Of a DNA stretch of 16,777 nucleotides, positions 1 to 8,101 are shown piece by piece (position 1 is the stretch's first letter; each line of letters begins with the position of its first letter). The DNA is from JBFJVD01 sp041624375. GTDB taxonomy: Bacteria > Chloroflexota > Anaerolineae > Anaerolineales > E44-bin32. The stretch lies in assembly GCA_041624375.1 (NCBI GenBank), contig JBFJVD010000030.1, positions 1 through 16,777 of the forward strand, read 5' to 3'. The position numbers and the translations under genes are program-made. The notes under the pieces are model-generated. The model searched no databases. It had not been told where the DNA came from and saw only the letters and a program-made list of their open reading frames with translations.

Positions 1-744
1 GACAGAGTTTGTCAGGCTCAGGCGCTTGGTTCGATACCGCATCCAGGCATCCCGGCTCATCCCATGCAGTCGATAGACGCGCAACCACTCGTCGTCAGCC
101 TCATCGTCGGATGTTATCATGCCGCCTTCGATGGTGGTCAGGTTCTTGTTGGGATAGAAGCTGAAGGAAGTCATCCGCCCGATCGTCCCCACCATCCTCC
201 CCCGGTAGCGGGCGCCGGCCGCGTGGGCCGCGTCTTCGATCACGATGAGCCCGTGCGTCTCAGCCAGAGCCATGATCGGCTCCATCTCACAGGGAAGCCC
301 CCCGAAATGGACGGGCAGGATCGCTCGGGTGTTCTCCGTGATGGCCTCTTCCAGTCCAGCCGGGTCCAGGTTGAGTATCTCCGGGTTCACATCCACGAAG
401 ACCGGCCTGGCGCCGCAGTGCTCGATCACATTGGCGGTCGCCGCGAACGTGAGCGGTGAAGTGATCACTTCGTCGCCCGGTCCTACGCCGGCCACGATCA
501 AGCTGAGGTGTAGTCCGGCGGTGCAGGAATTGACCGCGACCGCGTAGCGGGCGCCAACATACTCGGCAAAGCGAGTCTCGAATTCCTGAGTCTTGGGCCC
601 GGTACCAATCCATCCAGAGCGAAGCGTATCAACGACCTCTGCGATTTCCTCCTCACCGATCTTTGGCGCGCCAAACGGAAGAAACGACTCGCGGATCGGA
701 GTGCCTCCGTGAATAGCTAGCTTCTCGACCTCAACCTTCTCCAT
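1..744 (-). CDS. DegT/DnrJ/EryC1 PLP-dependent sugar aminotransferase, ArnB/PseC-like (3' end outside window)
   Basis: The first 248 residues are present; the C-terminus runs off the left window edge. Enzymes of this family use PLP and glutamate to aminate a keto-sugar nucleotide in the cytoplasm. Seen: the fold-I core with SPLTFAATANV (res 96-106), the PLP-ring aspartate in VIEDAAHAAGA (D171), and the Schiff-base lysine in SFYPNKNLTTIEGGM (K200), followed by LHGMSRDAW (227-234). The 'TTxEGGM' and 'GMSRDAW' signatures are those I know from the ArnB/PseC (C4-aminating) side of the family, but regiochemistry cannot be fixed from motifs. The ATG at 744 has GGAG five bases upstream and gives the usual short N-terminus ending in GEEE. 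A 198-base gap separates it from the preceding GT-C gene, so it may have its own promoter. It is only distantly like the second aminotransferase at 12944-14035 and probably makes a different amino sugar. Confidence 0.93.
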   Translation of the reverse strand, partial: MEKVEVEKLAIHGGTPIRESFLPFGAPKIGEEEIAEVVDTLRSGWIGTGPKTQEFETRFAEYVGARYAVAVNSCTAGLHLSLIVAGVGPGDEVITSPLTFAATANVIEHCGARPVFVDVNPEILNLDPAGLEEAITENTRAILPVHFGGLPCEMEPIMALAETHGLIVIEDAAHAAGARYRGRMVGTIGRMTSFSFYPNKNLTTIEGGMITSDDEADDEWLRVYRLHGMSRDAWMRYRTKRLSLTNSV

Positions 745-749
745 ACCCT

Positions 750-753
750 CTCC
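750..753 (-). promoter_or_regulatory. Ribosome binding site for the ArnB-like aminotransferase
   Basis: GGAG on the minus strand, five bases before the ATG at 744. It supports that start. I found no convincing -35/-10 pair in the remaining spacer to 942. Confidence 0.6.
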
Positions 754-859
754 ATGCTGGATGCTTGCATTGGCCGGGATACCCATCCCCTGCCAAAACT
801 GTCGAAATGGCCCGAGCTGTTCGCGGCCCGCTGCTCAGAACCATTCAGGATACCTCTGA

Positions 860-877
860 GCCCCCGGCTTTGGGGGC
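860..877 (-). other. GC-rich hairpin in the spacer after the GT-C gene (possible weak terminator)
   Basis: GCCCCC (860-865) pairs with GGGGGC (872-877) around a six-base loop; an alternative pairing CCGGC/GCCGG (864-868 with 876-880) also exists. It lies about 65 bases beyond the stop of the gene at 943-2529. No run of U follows on the minus strand, so a standard intrinsic terminator is not supported; it may only slow transcription or protect an mRNA end. Confidence 0.3.
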
Positions 878-942
878 CGGATCAGGCATGATCCTTGGCC
901 GTAGTAGAGTTTCTTTCTCCAGACCTAGCCGATCCATCGGAT

Positions 943-2529
943 TCAGCGCCTGCGGTACAGGCGATAGGGCCCGTTGACCGCGACCTCGACGAATTCAGAC
1001 GTCAAGGTCTCACCTTCGTACAGGTGGGTCCAGTTGGAGAACGGCCCCGCCAGGAGGTAGTCGGGATCTGCTTGAAGGGCATCATAGTGGAGGCGAAATG
1101 TGCCGTCCAGTAAGAAGCGCTGCCGCGTCGCAATCAGGAGCATGTATTGCGGTGGATGGTGAACGGCCCAATGCCCACTCAAGGCATCGACTTCCCATTC
1201 CCAGGATTCGATCACTGAAGATTCGGGGACATTGGCCTCGATGTATCGGCCCATCTCCGCCGCGTGATCGGGCGTCGTCTGTCCGACCAGTGGGGCAGCC
1301 GTTGCTGCAATGGATGCCACCGCGCCCAACACCAGCGCTGGGACCATGAACTGCTGCCGGATCCGGAAACCACGTGTCTGCAAACGGCTTTGTACTGCCT
1401 CCACCAAGTCGAGCGTCGCCCCGCCAAGAACCAACCCGCTAAACATCAAACCGAGGTAGGCATATCTGGGCCAGCCAATCGAGAACAGGCCGAACCAGAC
1501 CATTCCAACCAGTACAAGCGCGCCGAGCTGGGCTTCTTCCCAAGAGATCGACAGGCCGCCGATCCTCCTGCCGTTCTGGTGGGCGCGCAGCAGGAGGGCA
1601 GCGAGGGCCGCGCTGTGGACAAGCAACACCATGGATGTGGGAGCGTTGGGCGTCCGTTCCGTGAAGCCTGGAAACAGCAGCAATCGAACTCCTTCCCACT
1701 GATTGGCCGCATTCGAACCCACGAATTCAGGAGAGGCGCCCAACCGTTGGACCGCGATCCAAACCGCAGGGATCGCAAGCGCGGTCAGGATCACGAGGAG
1801 TTCGCGGGTGCGAGCCCTGTCACCTGCTCGCCACGAACGAAGGAGCGCGATGAGCAGCAATGCCGGGAAGATGGTGAGCGCGCTTTGCAGCTTCGAGAGG
1901 ACGGCCAGACCGAAGAAGACCCCCGCAAAGACGCTCTCGGCGCGTCCTTCGTGCCGCCAGCTTTGGAAGAGCGCCAGCAGGCCAGCTGCAGTAAAGGCAA
2001 AGGAGGCGCTTTCCCCGAGCACCTGGCGGCCCATGGCAAAGAAGCCAATCCCACCCACTGCCGGCATCGCCAGGAAGAGCAGAAGCACCAACCAGGCTTT
2101 CCTCTGGCCGCGCAGACGGACCGAAAGGAAGTAGAGCGCTGTCAGCGCCGCAACCGAATAGCCGACGCTCACCAGCCTGGCCAGCGCCATGTTCACGCCC
2201 CCGATGTAGAACAATCCTGCGATCGGCAGAATCATCGTTGGCCCGGTTGTGACCGCCGGATCGAATAGATTCGCGCCGTCCACGGTTCGTGTGCCATAGA
2301 ATCCCGACTCAGCGAGAAGCCGCGCCGCATGCGTGTTCAGGCCTTCATCAAACCACGGTGCCGGCGAGGTTCCCAGGTTCAGAAGCAGCATGGGCGCTGC
2401 AAGCACGAGGATCAAGGTCAGCCCGAGCACCTCGACTCTGAGGAGCAATCGCAGGCGCACAAGAACCGATCGGATGATGCCCGGACTCGAGATTTGCGCT
2501 CGATCCAGTGGGTCAGTAGCAGACTGCAT
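943..2529 (-). CDS. GT-C fold integral-membrane glycosyltransferase (PMT/ArnT-like), paralogue of the gene at 6308
   Basis: A 528-residue polytopic membrane protein. GT-C enzymes of the PMT_2/GT39/ArnT type move a sugar from a polyprenyl-phosphate donor to an acceptor on the outer face of the cytoplasmic membrane. Seen: a first hydrophobic helix (about res 34-52), then APWFDEG with the acidic pair D61-E62 in the first outer loop, where GT-C catalysis is placed, then about nine more hydrophobic segments, MGRQVLGE (166-173), IGWPRYAYLGL in a later helix, and a soluble C-terminal tail with ESWEWEV and HHPPQYMLL. The same landmarks recur in the protein at 6308-7882 (WFDEG, YGRQVLGE, IGWVRYAFPGL, ETWEPEI, HYPPPELL), so the two are paralogues. 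It lies 67 bases after the GT-C gene at 2597. The Shine-Dalgarno before ATG 2529 is poor. Donor and acceptor are unknown. Confidence 0.87.
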   Translation of the reverse strand: MQSATDPLDRAQISSPGIIRSVLVRLRLLLRVEVLGLTLILVLAAPMLLLNLGTSPAPWFDEGLNTHAARLLAESGFYGTRTVDGANLFDPAVTTGPTMILPIAGLFYIGGVNMALARLVSVGYSVAALTALYFLSVRLRGQRKAWLVLLLFLAMPAVGGIGFFAMGRQVLGESASFAFTAAGLLALFQSWRHEGRAESVFAGVFFGLAVLSKLQSALTIFPALLLIALLRSWRAGDRARTRELLVILTALAIPAVWIAVQRLGASPEFVGSNAANQWEGVRLLLFPGFTERTPNAPTSMVLLVHSAALAALLLRAHQNGRRIGGLSISWEEAQLGALVLVGMVWFGLFSIGWPRYAYLGLMFSGLVLGGATLDLVEAVQSRLQTRGFRIRQQFMVPALVLGAVASIAATAAPLVGQTTPDHAAEMGRYIEANVPESSVIESWEWEVDALSGHWAVHHPPQYMLLIATRQRFLLDGTFRLHYDALQADPDYLLAGPFSNWTHLYEGETLTSEFVEVAVNGPYRLYRRR

Positions 2530-2596
2530 GATGAGGATGCACCTATGTTCGCAGCATTGTTGACGTGCTCACACCCGCATGCTCCCGTGCGGCAGC

Positions 2597-4171
2597 TCAG
2601 TCTTCCGAGCGTACAGCGGGTGGAGAATATCGATACAGGTACTGGGGCCAGCCGAGATTGTAGCGCTTTGGAAGTGTGCTCAGCGCCATGAAGCGCTCGC
2701 CCAGATCCTCCTCCAGTACATAATACTCCCGCAGAAAGCCGATCGCCGGATCCTGCTCGAGCGGGAAATTCATCAGGATGTAAGCCTGCTGCGCTTCGGG
2801 GTGGATCACCGACTCGAGGAACGGCCTCAGTTCGGCTTTATCCCCAAAGTCATTGCCCGATCCCCGGAACATATCGGTGAGCGGAACCCAGTGAACCCCT
2901 GGGTTGAATTGGTATCCAGCAGGCAGCTGACCGAGCCAGGGAGCGTAGACTGGACCCTCAAGCGCGTCCAGGAACGACACCAGGTCGGCATGCGCTGTGT
3001 CTGCTTCGGCCGACACCAGAACACTTCGCGGAGGGAAGAACAACAGGGCAAAGCTGATCCCGAGTACCGCCACGTGCAGCCCGGCTCGCTGAAATCCCGG
3101 CAGACGACGCTGCAGCCCATGCAGTGCCAATGCTCCGCAGATGATGAGCCATACGCCAAACGGAATGAGAACGTTGTTGTTCGACTCCGAATCCATCACC
3201 CCGAGCACGGCCGAAGCGAACGCGAAGGGCAGCAAAAACATCCAGACGGAAAGCGGTCGGCGCTTGAGGCTAAGCAGGAAGCCGGCGCCGGCCAACAGAG
3301 AGAGCATCAGATAATTTTGTCCGGTGAAACGAACCAGACGGGCAATCGCAGATACGTCCAGGCTGGACCAGCTGCTGGGTACGGTGTAGGTGAAGTAGTG
3401 GAACCGGGGCCCCAGCAAGCTGGCAGGCGCAAGCAGGTATAGGACCGGTCCCAAGAGAGCAACCGTGAGCCAGTAAGGCCAGGCCCGCCTCCCCTCGCGG
3501 TATGTAAGAAACAGAATGATGCCGATCGCGAACACGCCCCCTGACTGCTTGAACCAGAAAGCAGCGACGGCAAGAATCACGCCAATGAGGTTCGTCCATC
3601 GGGAGCGGCTGAGGTCAATCAGATACGCGCCGGCAAGCACAGCAAAGAGCATCCAGGAATCAGCGTGGGCGTTGTCCAGGTAGGTATCCATCGCCCGGTA
3701 GGCCGCCGCAAAGAGCCCGACGGCGATCACTCCCCACCAATCCGAGCTTGTATTCCGGCGGACAGCGAAAAACACTACAGCACCAATCCCAAGCATGCCT
3801 ACAACGGCGACGAACCGGAGCGCGGTGAGAGAAACGCCGAGGATCCGGCTAACAGGCAAGGCAAGGTAGAAGAACAATGGATTGTAGGCTAATGGCACGA
3901 ACTCCGGCGTGGGCTCAGCGTAGAGCGGCACGCCGGCGGCCACACGCTTCAGATGCTGCACCATGGTGAGCTCCATCGCTTCCAGGTTCAGCGGGAAGGT
4001 GAGGTGATTGACGGCGACGTACGCCAGCACGATGATGTACACGAGCGCATAGGCGGCAATCAGATTCTCGATCCAGCGTGCCACGCGCAGCATGCCTCGT
4101 CGACGCCCCACCGCGTAGGTGACGGCCAACGAGCCCGTACTCACGAGAAGTCCGATCTGAGCAATACTCAT
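2597..4171 (-). CDS. Divergent GT-C-like integral-membrane glycosyltransferase
   Basis: A 524-residue protein with about ten hydrophobic segments and a C-terminal soluble tail. Seen: an N-terminal membrane anchor, a second helix (about 37-55), then an outer loop with LNLEAMEL (E64, E67) and GVPLYAEPTPEFVPLAYNP (80-98), followed by LDNAHADSWMLF (165-176). This layout, an acidic pair just after a helix then 'G-x-PLY...Y-x-PLF', is the one I know from uncharacterised GT39/ArnT-like proteins, although the usual 'WEG' or 'DE' site here reads 'LEA'. I chose ATG 4171: it lies 17 bases after the preceding stop. An upstream in-frame ATG at 4264 would overlap that gene by 76 bases and adds a low-complexity, Ser/Gly/Ala-rich stretch before the membrane helix. 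Substrate unknown. It is not an obvious close paralogue of its two GT-C neighbours. Confidence 0.8.
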   Translation of the reverse strand: MSIAQIGLLVSTGSLAVTYAVGRRRGMLRVARWIENLIAAYALVYIIVLAYVAVNHLTFPLNLEAMELTMVQHLKRVAAGVPLYAEPTPEFVPLAYNPLFFYLALPVSRILGVSLTALRFVAVVGMLGIGAVVFFAVRRNTSSDWWGVIAVGLFAAAYRAMDTYLDNAHADSWMLFAVLAGAYLIDLSRSRWTNLIGVILAVAAFWFKQSGGVFAIGIILFLTYREGRRAWPYWLTVALLGPVLYLLAPASLLGPRFHYFTYTVPSSWSSLDVSAIARLVRFTGQNYLMLSLLAGAGFLLSLKRRPLSVWMFLLPFAFASAVLGVMDSESNNNVLIPFGVWLIICGALALHGLQRRLPGFQRAGLHVAVLGISFALLFFPPRSVLVSAEADTAHADLVSFLDALEGPVYAPWLGQLPAGYQFNPGVHWVPLTDMFRGSGNDFGDKAELRPFLESVIHPEAQQAYILMNFPLEQDPAIGFLREYYVLEEDLGERFMALSTLPKRYNLGWPQYLYRYSPPAVRSED

Positions 4172-4188
4172 CGTGTCAATTCCAGAGT

Positions 4189-6324
4189 TTAAGGGAGTGG
4201 AATTTCCCGCCGGGCTAGTTGAGCCCAGTAGCGAAGCTGACGACCCACCGGCCGCAGCCGGCAAACAAGCGAATCGATCAGACCGCGAATGTCAGATTGC
4301 AGTCGATCTCTGAAAGATGGGGGATCAGATTCCATGTTGACCACTTCGGAGACTGCCACATTTCTCTCTTCATCCCATGCCAGGAATTGCAGCATGTACG
4401 TCTCGCCCGGGATCACCCCTTCAATCCGGGCCTCATGCTCAAGACGGAAGGGTTCAGCTACCGAACCGCCAGCGCCAGAGACTTGAAGAGCACCGTAGCC
4501 GTCTCCCAGAGCGCTCGTTTCCCAGACCTGACTGCGACTCGGGCGGTTGGTGCGCCATTGCAGCCGTGCCTCTCCGCCGGATACTTCGATGATGGGCGCT
4601 TCGATCTCGAGCGGTTCCATGGCCACCGACCGGCCGACACGGACCAACCCGCCCGGCAGCTCAGGAGCGGCGTGTGTCTCTCCATCGAGAACAAGCTCGG
4701 AAGACGGAGTCGCCGGCTGCGCACCCATTTCTGCCAGCAGGTTGTACGTCATCTGCTGAATGACCACGTTTGGCTCTAGCAGCGCCAGCCCCCAGGACCA
4801 TTGGATGGTTCCGCTCGCAAAGACGATAGCCCCTCTTGGTGTCCGATAGCGGGTTGTTTGCCCCACATCGGCCCCGAGCGCATACCGGCTGCCGGCGTCG
4901 ATCAGCAGCGCGCCCGCCACCGGTGATTCCGCCAGGATCACCAGACCATCCGGCACCGGCTCTCCCTCGAACTGCCGATCCCACTCCCAGCCCACAAGCT
5001 CTGCGCCGATGTCCGCATACATGCCTGCCGGGAGAGCCTGCAAACCCGTATTGCGGAAGATTGGATCCGAGGTCATCTCCGCGGAGACCCGCAGCGGGAA
5101 GTACGCCGAGTCGTTGTCTCCGCTGTACTGAACACCCAGCAGGGCCTGCTCCGGCAGATTCGCCCCTTGAGGATCGCGGAATGTGCCGGTTGGATGCCCG
5201 CTCGGATCTTCGATGCCGCTCTCCGTCGTCTTGTAGCCCACCATCACCCGATCCGGCGCGCCAGACCAGGGATCGGGCTCGAAGCGTACCCTCCAGTAGC
5301 CGGTGTTGGCCGAAAAGAAGCCCAAGTGGACCCCGGCATCGAGGGCGGCTTCCATCGCCTCGCGCATTTCCTGGCTCCAATATTCATCATGGCCTACGGA
5401 CAGGAATGCACGGTGATCCAGCAGTTCGTTCGGACGACCCTCTGAGCCGCTGTGATGGGTATCGAGACTGGAGATATACGTGACGTCGTATCCCTGCGAC
5501 TCGAGCCAGACCAGCATGGGATATTCGGCACGGAAATAGTAATTCGGATCCTCGAGGGTCTGGATAAACGGACGATCGAGTGAGACTCGCAGGGAGGCCC
5601 TTCGCCCTTGGACCAGCGGACAGGTATCGCTGTTAAATCGGTACAATGAGCGACCGCCGTAGTTGTTGTAGGCGTGGAATGTCGAGAAATTGACCTGGAC
5701 CAACAGATCAGAGTCCCGCTCATCCTCACGAACAACGAAGAGAGTCTGGCTCTCCCCTCCCCCATTGGGCAAGACAAACTTCACCAAGTAGACGCCGGAA
5801 ATCCAATCGGCGGGGATGGGCAGCTGAATACTCGGGCTCCAGTTTGAGCAACTCCTCAACCCGGTCGCTCGGTCTTCATAACAGGGCGGCTGGACTTGGC
5901 CGGCGATCCCGTCCGCGGCCGCGACCAATCTTGCGCCCGCCCCCTGATAGAAGCCCAGTCGATAGATCTCGACCCCATAGCTTCGCGCCTGTGTGTGCAC
6001 CCGGAATTCGGCGATATCACCCGCCTGATAGCTCGGGGCGGACGGGTAGCCCAGGATCTCAAAGGAGTAGTTTTCGATCTGCCAGCTTTCACTGCCTGCC
6101 AGGCAATTCTCCGCGACCGTCGGGTTGTCGGGCGCAGTACAGGCATCATCCTGAATGACTTGAGTATTCTGCAGGGCGAGCGGATCGAGGACGTTTGGCC
6201 CACTGTGAGATTCAAGCGCATTGCCTGCGCTCAATGTCCAGCCGATAAGCGCCAGGCCGATGCTCAGCAGGACAACCTGCGGCCTGCGGAGCGGAACCCG
6301 CTGGGGATTACGGCTGCGCACCAT
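4189..6324 (-). CDS. Exported N,N-dimethylformamidase beta-subunit-like protein with C-terminal Fn3-like domain
   Basis: A 711-residue protein with an N-terminal signal or anchor (basic residues 1-15, hydrophobic 17-36), a beta-rich domain (about 75-200, with FRVHTQARSYGVEIYRLGFY), a dimethylformamidase large-subunit-like domain (about 205-540), an Fn3-like domain (about 574-666, IPGETYMLQFLAWD) and a basic tail. Family landmarks seen: HAYNNYGGRSLY (217-228), SVGHDEYWS (309-317), SANTGYW (338-344), GTFRDP (380-385) and LVGWEWD (443-449). Paracoccus dimethylformamidase binds iron through two Tyr and one Glu; Tyr315 and Glu447 are candidate counterparts, unproven without alignment. Three internal ATGs (6333, 6324, and GTG 6321) are possible; I use 6324 because it yields a normal signal peptide. 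ATG 6396 has a GGTGGA site but overlaps the preceding gene by 89 bases. Every possible start lies inside the preceding GT-C gene, so translation is probably coupled. The substrate is unknown; its position suggests an amide on a glycan. Confidence 0.83.
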   Translation of the reverse strand: MVRSRNPQRVPLRRPQVVLLSIGLALIGWTLSAGNALESHSGPNVLDPLALQNTQVIQDDACTAPDNPTVAENCLAGSESWQIENYSFEILGYPSAPSYQAGDIAEFRVHTQARSYGVEIYRLGFYQGAGARLVAAADGIAGQVQPPCYEDRATGLRSCSNWSPSIQLPIPADWISGVYLVKFVLPNGGGESQTLFVVREDERDSDLLVQVNFSTFHAYNNYGGRSLYRFNSDTCPLVQGRRASLRVSLDRPFIQTLEDPNYYFRAEYPMLVWLESQGYDVTYISSLDTHHSGSEGRPNELLDHRAFLSVGHDEYWSQEMREAMEAALDAGVHLGFFSANTGYWRVRFEPDPWSGAPDRVMVGYKTTESGIEDPSGHPTGTFRDPQGANLPEQALLGVQYSGDNDSAYFPLRVSAEMTSDPIFRNTGLQALPAGMYADIGAELVGWEWDRQFEGEPVPDGLVILAESPVAGALLIDAGSRYALGADVGQTTRYRTPRGAIVFASGTIQWSWGLALLEPNVVIQQMTYNLLAEMGAQPATPSSELVLDGETHAAPELPGGLVRVGRSVAMEPLEIEAPIIEVSGGEARLQWRTNRPSRSQVWETSALGDGYGALQVSGAGGSVAEPFRLEHEARIEGVIPGETYMLQFLAWDEERNVAVSEVVNMESDPPSFRDRLQSDIRGLIDSLVCRLRPVGRQLRYWAQLARREIPLP

Positions 6325-7882
6325 CCGCAGCATAGAGATCGTATTCGCCGATCTGAACCACAAGCTGATAATCCGCCTCAACGGCATCAAGATCATAGAT
6401 ATCCACCCAGCGGCCGAAGCGCCCGAGCAGGAGAAATTCGGGCCTTTCGCGTTCGATGTAATCGTAGTGCTCTCCCGGGGAGGGTCCCCCCAGCCAGATA
6501 TGTTGAACCGCTGTGTTCAGCAATTCAGGTGGAGGGTAATGATACGTGTGATCGGTCAGAAAGCCTATTTCCGGCTCCCACGTTTCAATCACAGCGTCCG
6601 CTGGCACGGCTCGGTCCAGGTAGGCCGCCATCGCCGCCGGGGCATTGACAGCCGGGAACAGGATCTGGCGCCCAAGATAGATGAGGCCAATGGCAATGCT
6701 CGCCGCCAGCCATGCCCGCAGAGCCCACTTGGCCCCGTCAACCGTCAGCGCATGCTGCCAGACACGCAGCGCTTCGCGCTTCAGAGGCGGGAACGCCGCA
6801 CCGCGCGAAACGTCTAGCACGAGGCTGGCGACAAAGAGGCTGGATATGCTCAGGCCTGGGAAGGCATAGCGCACCCAACCGATCGAGGCAAAAACATACC
6901 AAGCCAGGTTGGTGACGGCCAGCAAGAACAGCACCAACCACTGATGTGCGGGTCGATCGCGACGGAGGATCAGCGTTGCCCCATAGAAGAGCCCGGGAAG
7001 GGCCAACCCCGCATAGAGTGCGCCTCCGAAAAGCGAGCGGAAGCTGGTCGCAATCAAGCCGGGGGAGAAGACAAACGCGGCCCCGGCAGAAGCATCACGC
7101 AGCAGGCTCAGATTCTCGAGCGCGGTAGCCGGTCCGAGGTAAAGAACCATGATGGCTTGCCAGAGCAGAAATGCTCCCAACGTCGTCAGACCCGGAATGA
7201 GAAAGACGCGTTGCGGGGCTGAGCGGTAAAAGAGAAGGTTCGCAACCCAAGCAAGCAGGAGGACGGGCCCGATCACGAGCAGGAACTGCGCCTTGGTGAC
7301 CACCGAAAGCCCCAGCAATGAACCGATCGCCAAGAGTCTCGGGACTGAGCTCCGTTCCCATGTCGAGAACCAGAGCAGCAACCCACCCAACAGGAAGGCC
7401 ATCGCCGGGACTTCCCCCAGCACTTGCCGGCCATATTCGACGAACGCCAACCCGGGTGCCGTCAGCAATAGCGCCGTCGCCACCCAGGCGAAACCGCCCC
7501 CACGCAGCTGCCCGGCGAGCCGGAAGAACAGAACGACGGCCAAGAACAGATAGCCGACCATCACCAGCCTCGCCTGGAGCAGCCCCACACCTAAGAGCTG
7601 GAACACGGCTGCGATTGGCAGCAGTACGGTCGGCCCCACGCCGACGGTTGGGCCGTAATAACGGAACCCATCGCTGCTGTGATCGGCATATACGCCATAA
7701 CGGATCAGTGTTTTGGGCACATGCAGATGGGCGCCCTCATCGAACCAGATGACAGGGAACTCGCTCAAGTTGTAGAGCGCGAGAAACGCCACCGTTACGA
7801 GGGCCAACAACAGGCCCAGGCTCCGGGCCAGATCAGTATCCATAACACGCTGGCCGAGGCGCGCGCTCATGAAACGTGCCAT
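6308..7882 (-). CDS. GT-C fold integral-membrane glycosyltransferase (PMT/ArnT-like), paralogue of the gene at 943
   Basis: A 524-residue polytopic membrane protein, first gene of the downstream block. Seen: first helix about res 21-40, then VIWFDEG with the acidic pair D48-E49, YGPTVGVGPTVLLPI (75-89) before the next helix, YGRQVLGE (150-157), several long hydrophobic helices, SIGWVRYAFPGL, and a soluble tail with IETWEPEIGFLTDHTYHYPP. By family this transfers sugar from a polyprenyl-phosphate donor outside the membrane. The tail probably faces outward and may bind acceptor, since it is also conserved in the paralogue at 943-2529. The ATG at 7882 has GGAGGG ten bases upstream. ATG 7870 and 7843 are weaker alternatives. 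It follows a 219-base spacer after the FAD oxidoreductase and overlaps the dimethylformamidase-like gene by 17 bases. Confidence 0.88.
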   Translation of the reverse strand: MARFMSARLGQRVMDTDLARSLGLLLALVTVAFLALYNLSEFPVIWFDEGAHLHVPKTLIRYGVYADHSSDGFRYYGPTVGVGPTVLLPIAAVFQLLGVGLLQARLVMVGYLFLAVVLFFRLAGQLRGGGFAWVATALLLTAPGLAFVEYGRQVLGEVPAMAFLLGGLLLWFSTWERSSVPRLLAIGSLLGLSVVTKAQFLLVIGPVLLLAWVANLLFYRSAPQRVFLIPGLTTLGAFLLWQAIMVLYLGPATALENLSLLRDASAGAAFVFSPGLIATSFRSLFGGALYAGLALPGLFYGATLILRRDRPAHQWLVLFLLAVTNLAWYVFASIGWVRYAFPGLSISSLFVASLVLDVSRGAAFPPLKREALRVWQHALTVDGAKWALRAWLAASIAIGLIYLGRQILFPAVNAPAAMAAYLDRAVPADAVIETWEPEIGFLTDHTYHYPPPELLNTAVQHIWLGGPSPGEHYDYIERERPEFLLLGRFGRWVDIYDLDAVEADYQLVVQIGEYDLYAADGAQP

Positions 7883-7891
7883 TGCGGGTTG

Positions 7892-7897
7892 CCCTCC
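7892..7897 (-). promoter_or_regulatory. Ribosome binding site for the GT-C gene starting at 7882
   Basis: GGAGGG on the minus strand, about nine bases before ATG 7882, supports this start over the internal ATGs. The rest of the spacer (to 8101) shows no gene, no clear promoter and no U-tailed hairpin. Confidence 0.55.
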
Positions 7898-8101
7898 GGG
7901 ACGACCCTGCCATAGGTCAGGCGATGAGTCGTTTCTTCACTGGAGAAGAAGGTGGCGAGCGGTCCGTGCGCAGCTCGTCATCCTATGAAGCAGATTGAAT
8001 CGATCGTGTCGAGACAGCACGGCAGAAGATCCAAACAGGCCTGTCCTTTGGGATTGCCACGATTGCGCGCCTGTCCGGGGCAAGAGGTCCGTGCATCGAG
8101 A

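Noticed and set aside
1264..2268. Plus-strand open frame of 334 codons opposite the GT-C gene
   Set aside because: Antisense to a well-supported membrane protein. The product is Gln/Arg/Glu-rich with no recognisable domain, as expected for high-GC shadow frames.
2575..2592. Small hairpin CCGCA/TGCGG in the 67-base gap between the two GT-C genes
   Set aside because: Only five to six pairs with a large loop and no U run; not a credible terminator.
2579..3442. Plus-strand open frame of 287 codons opposite the divergent GT-C gene
   Set aside because: Antisense shadow with no domain. The minus-strand frame has coherent membrane helices.
4172..4264. Longer N-terminus for the divergent GT-C gene, starting at ATG 4264
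   Set aside because: It would overlap the preceding gene by 76 bases and add a Ser/Gly/Ala-rich stretch unlike the family N-terminus.
8035..8044. Perfect ten-base palindrome ACAGGCCTGT in the 219-base spacer upstream of the GT-C gene at 6308
   Set aside because: About 16 such palindromes are expected by chance in a window of this size, and no second copy or promoter lies beside it.
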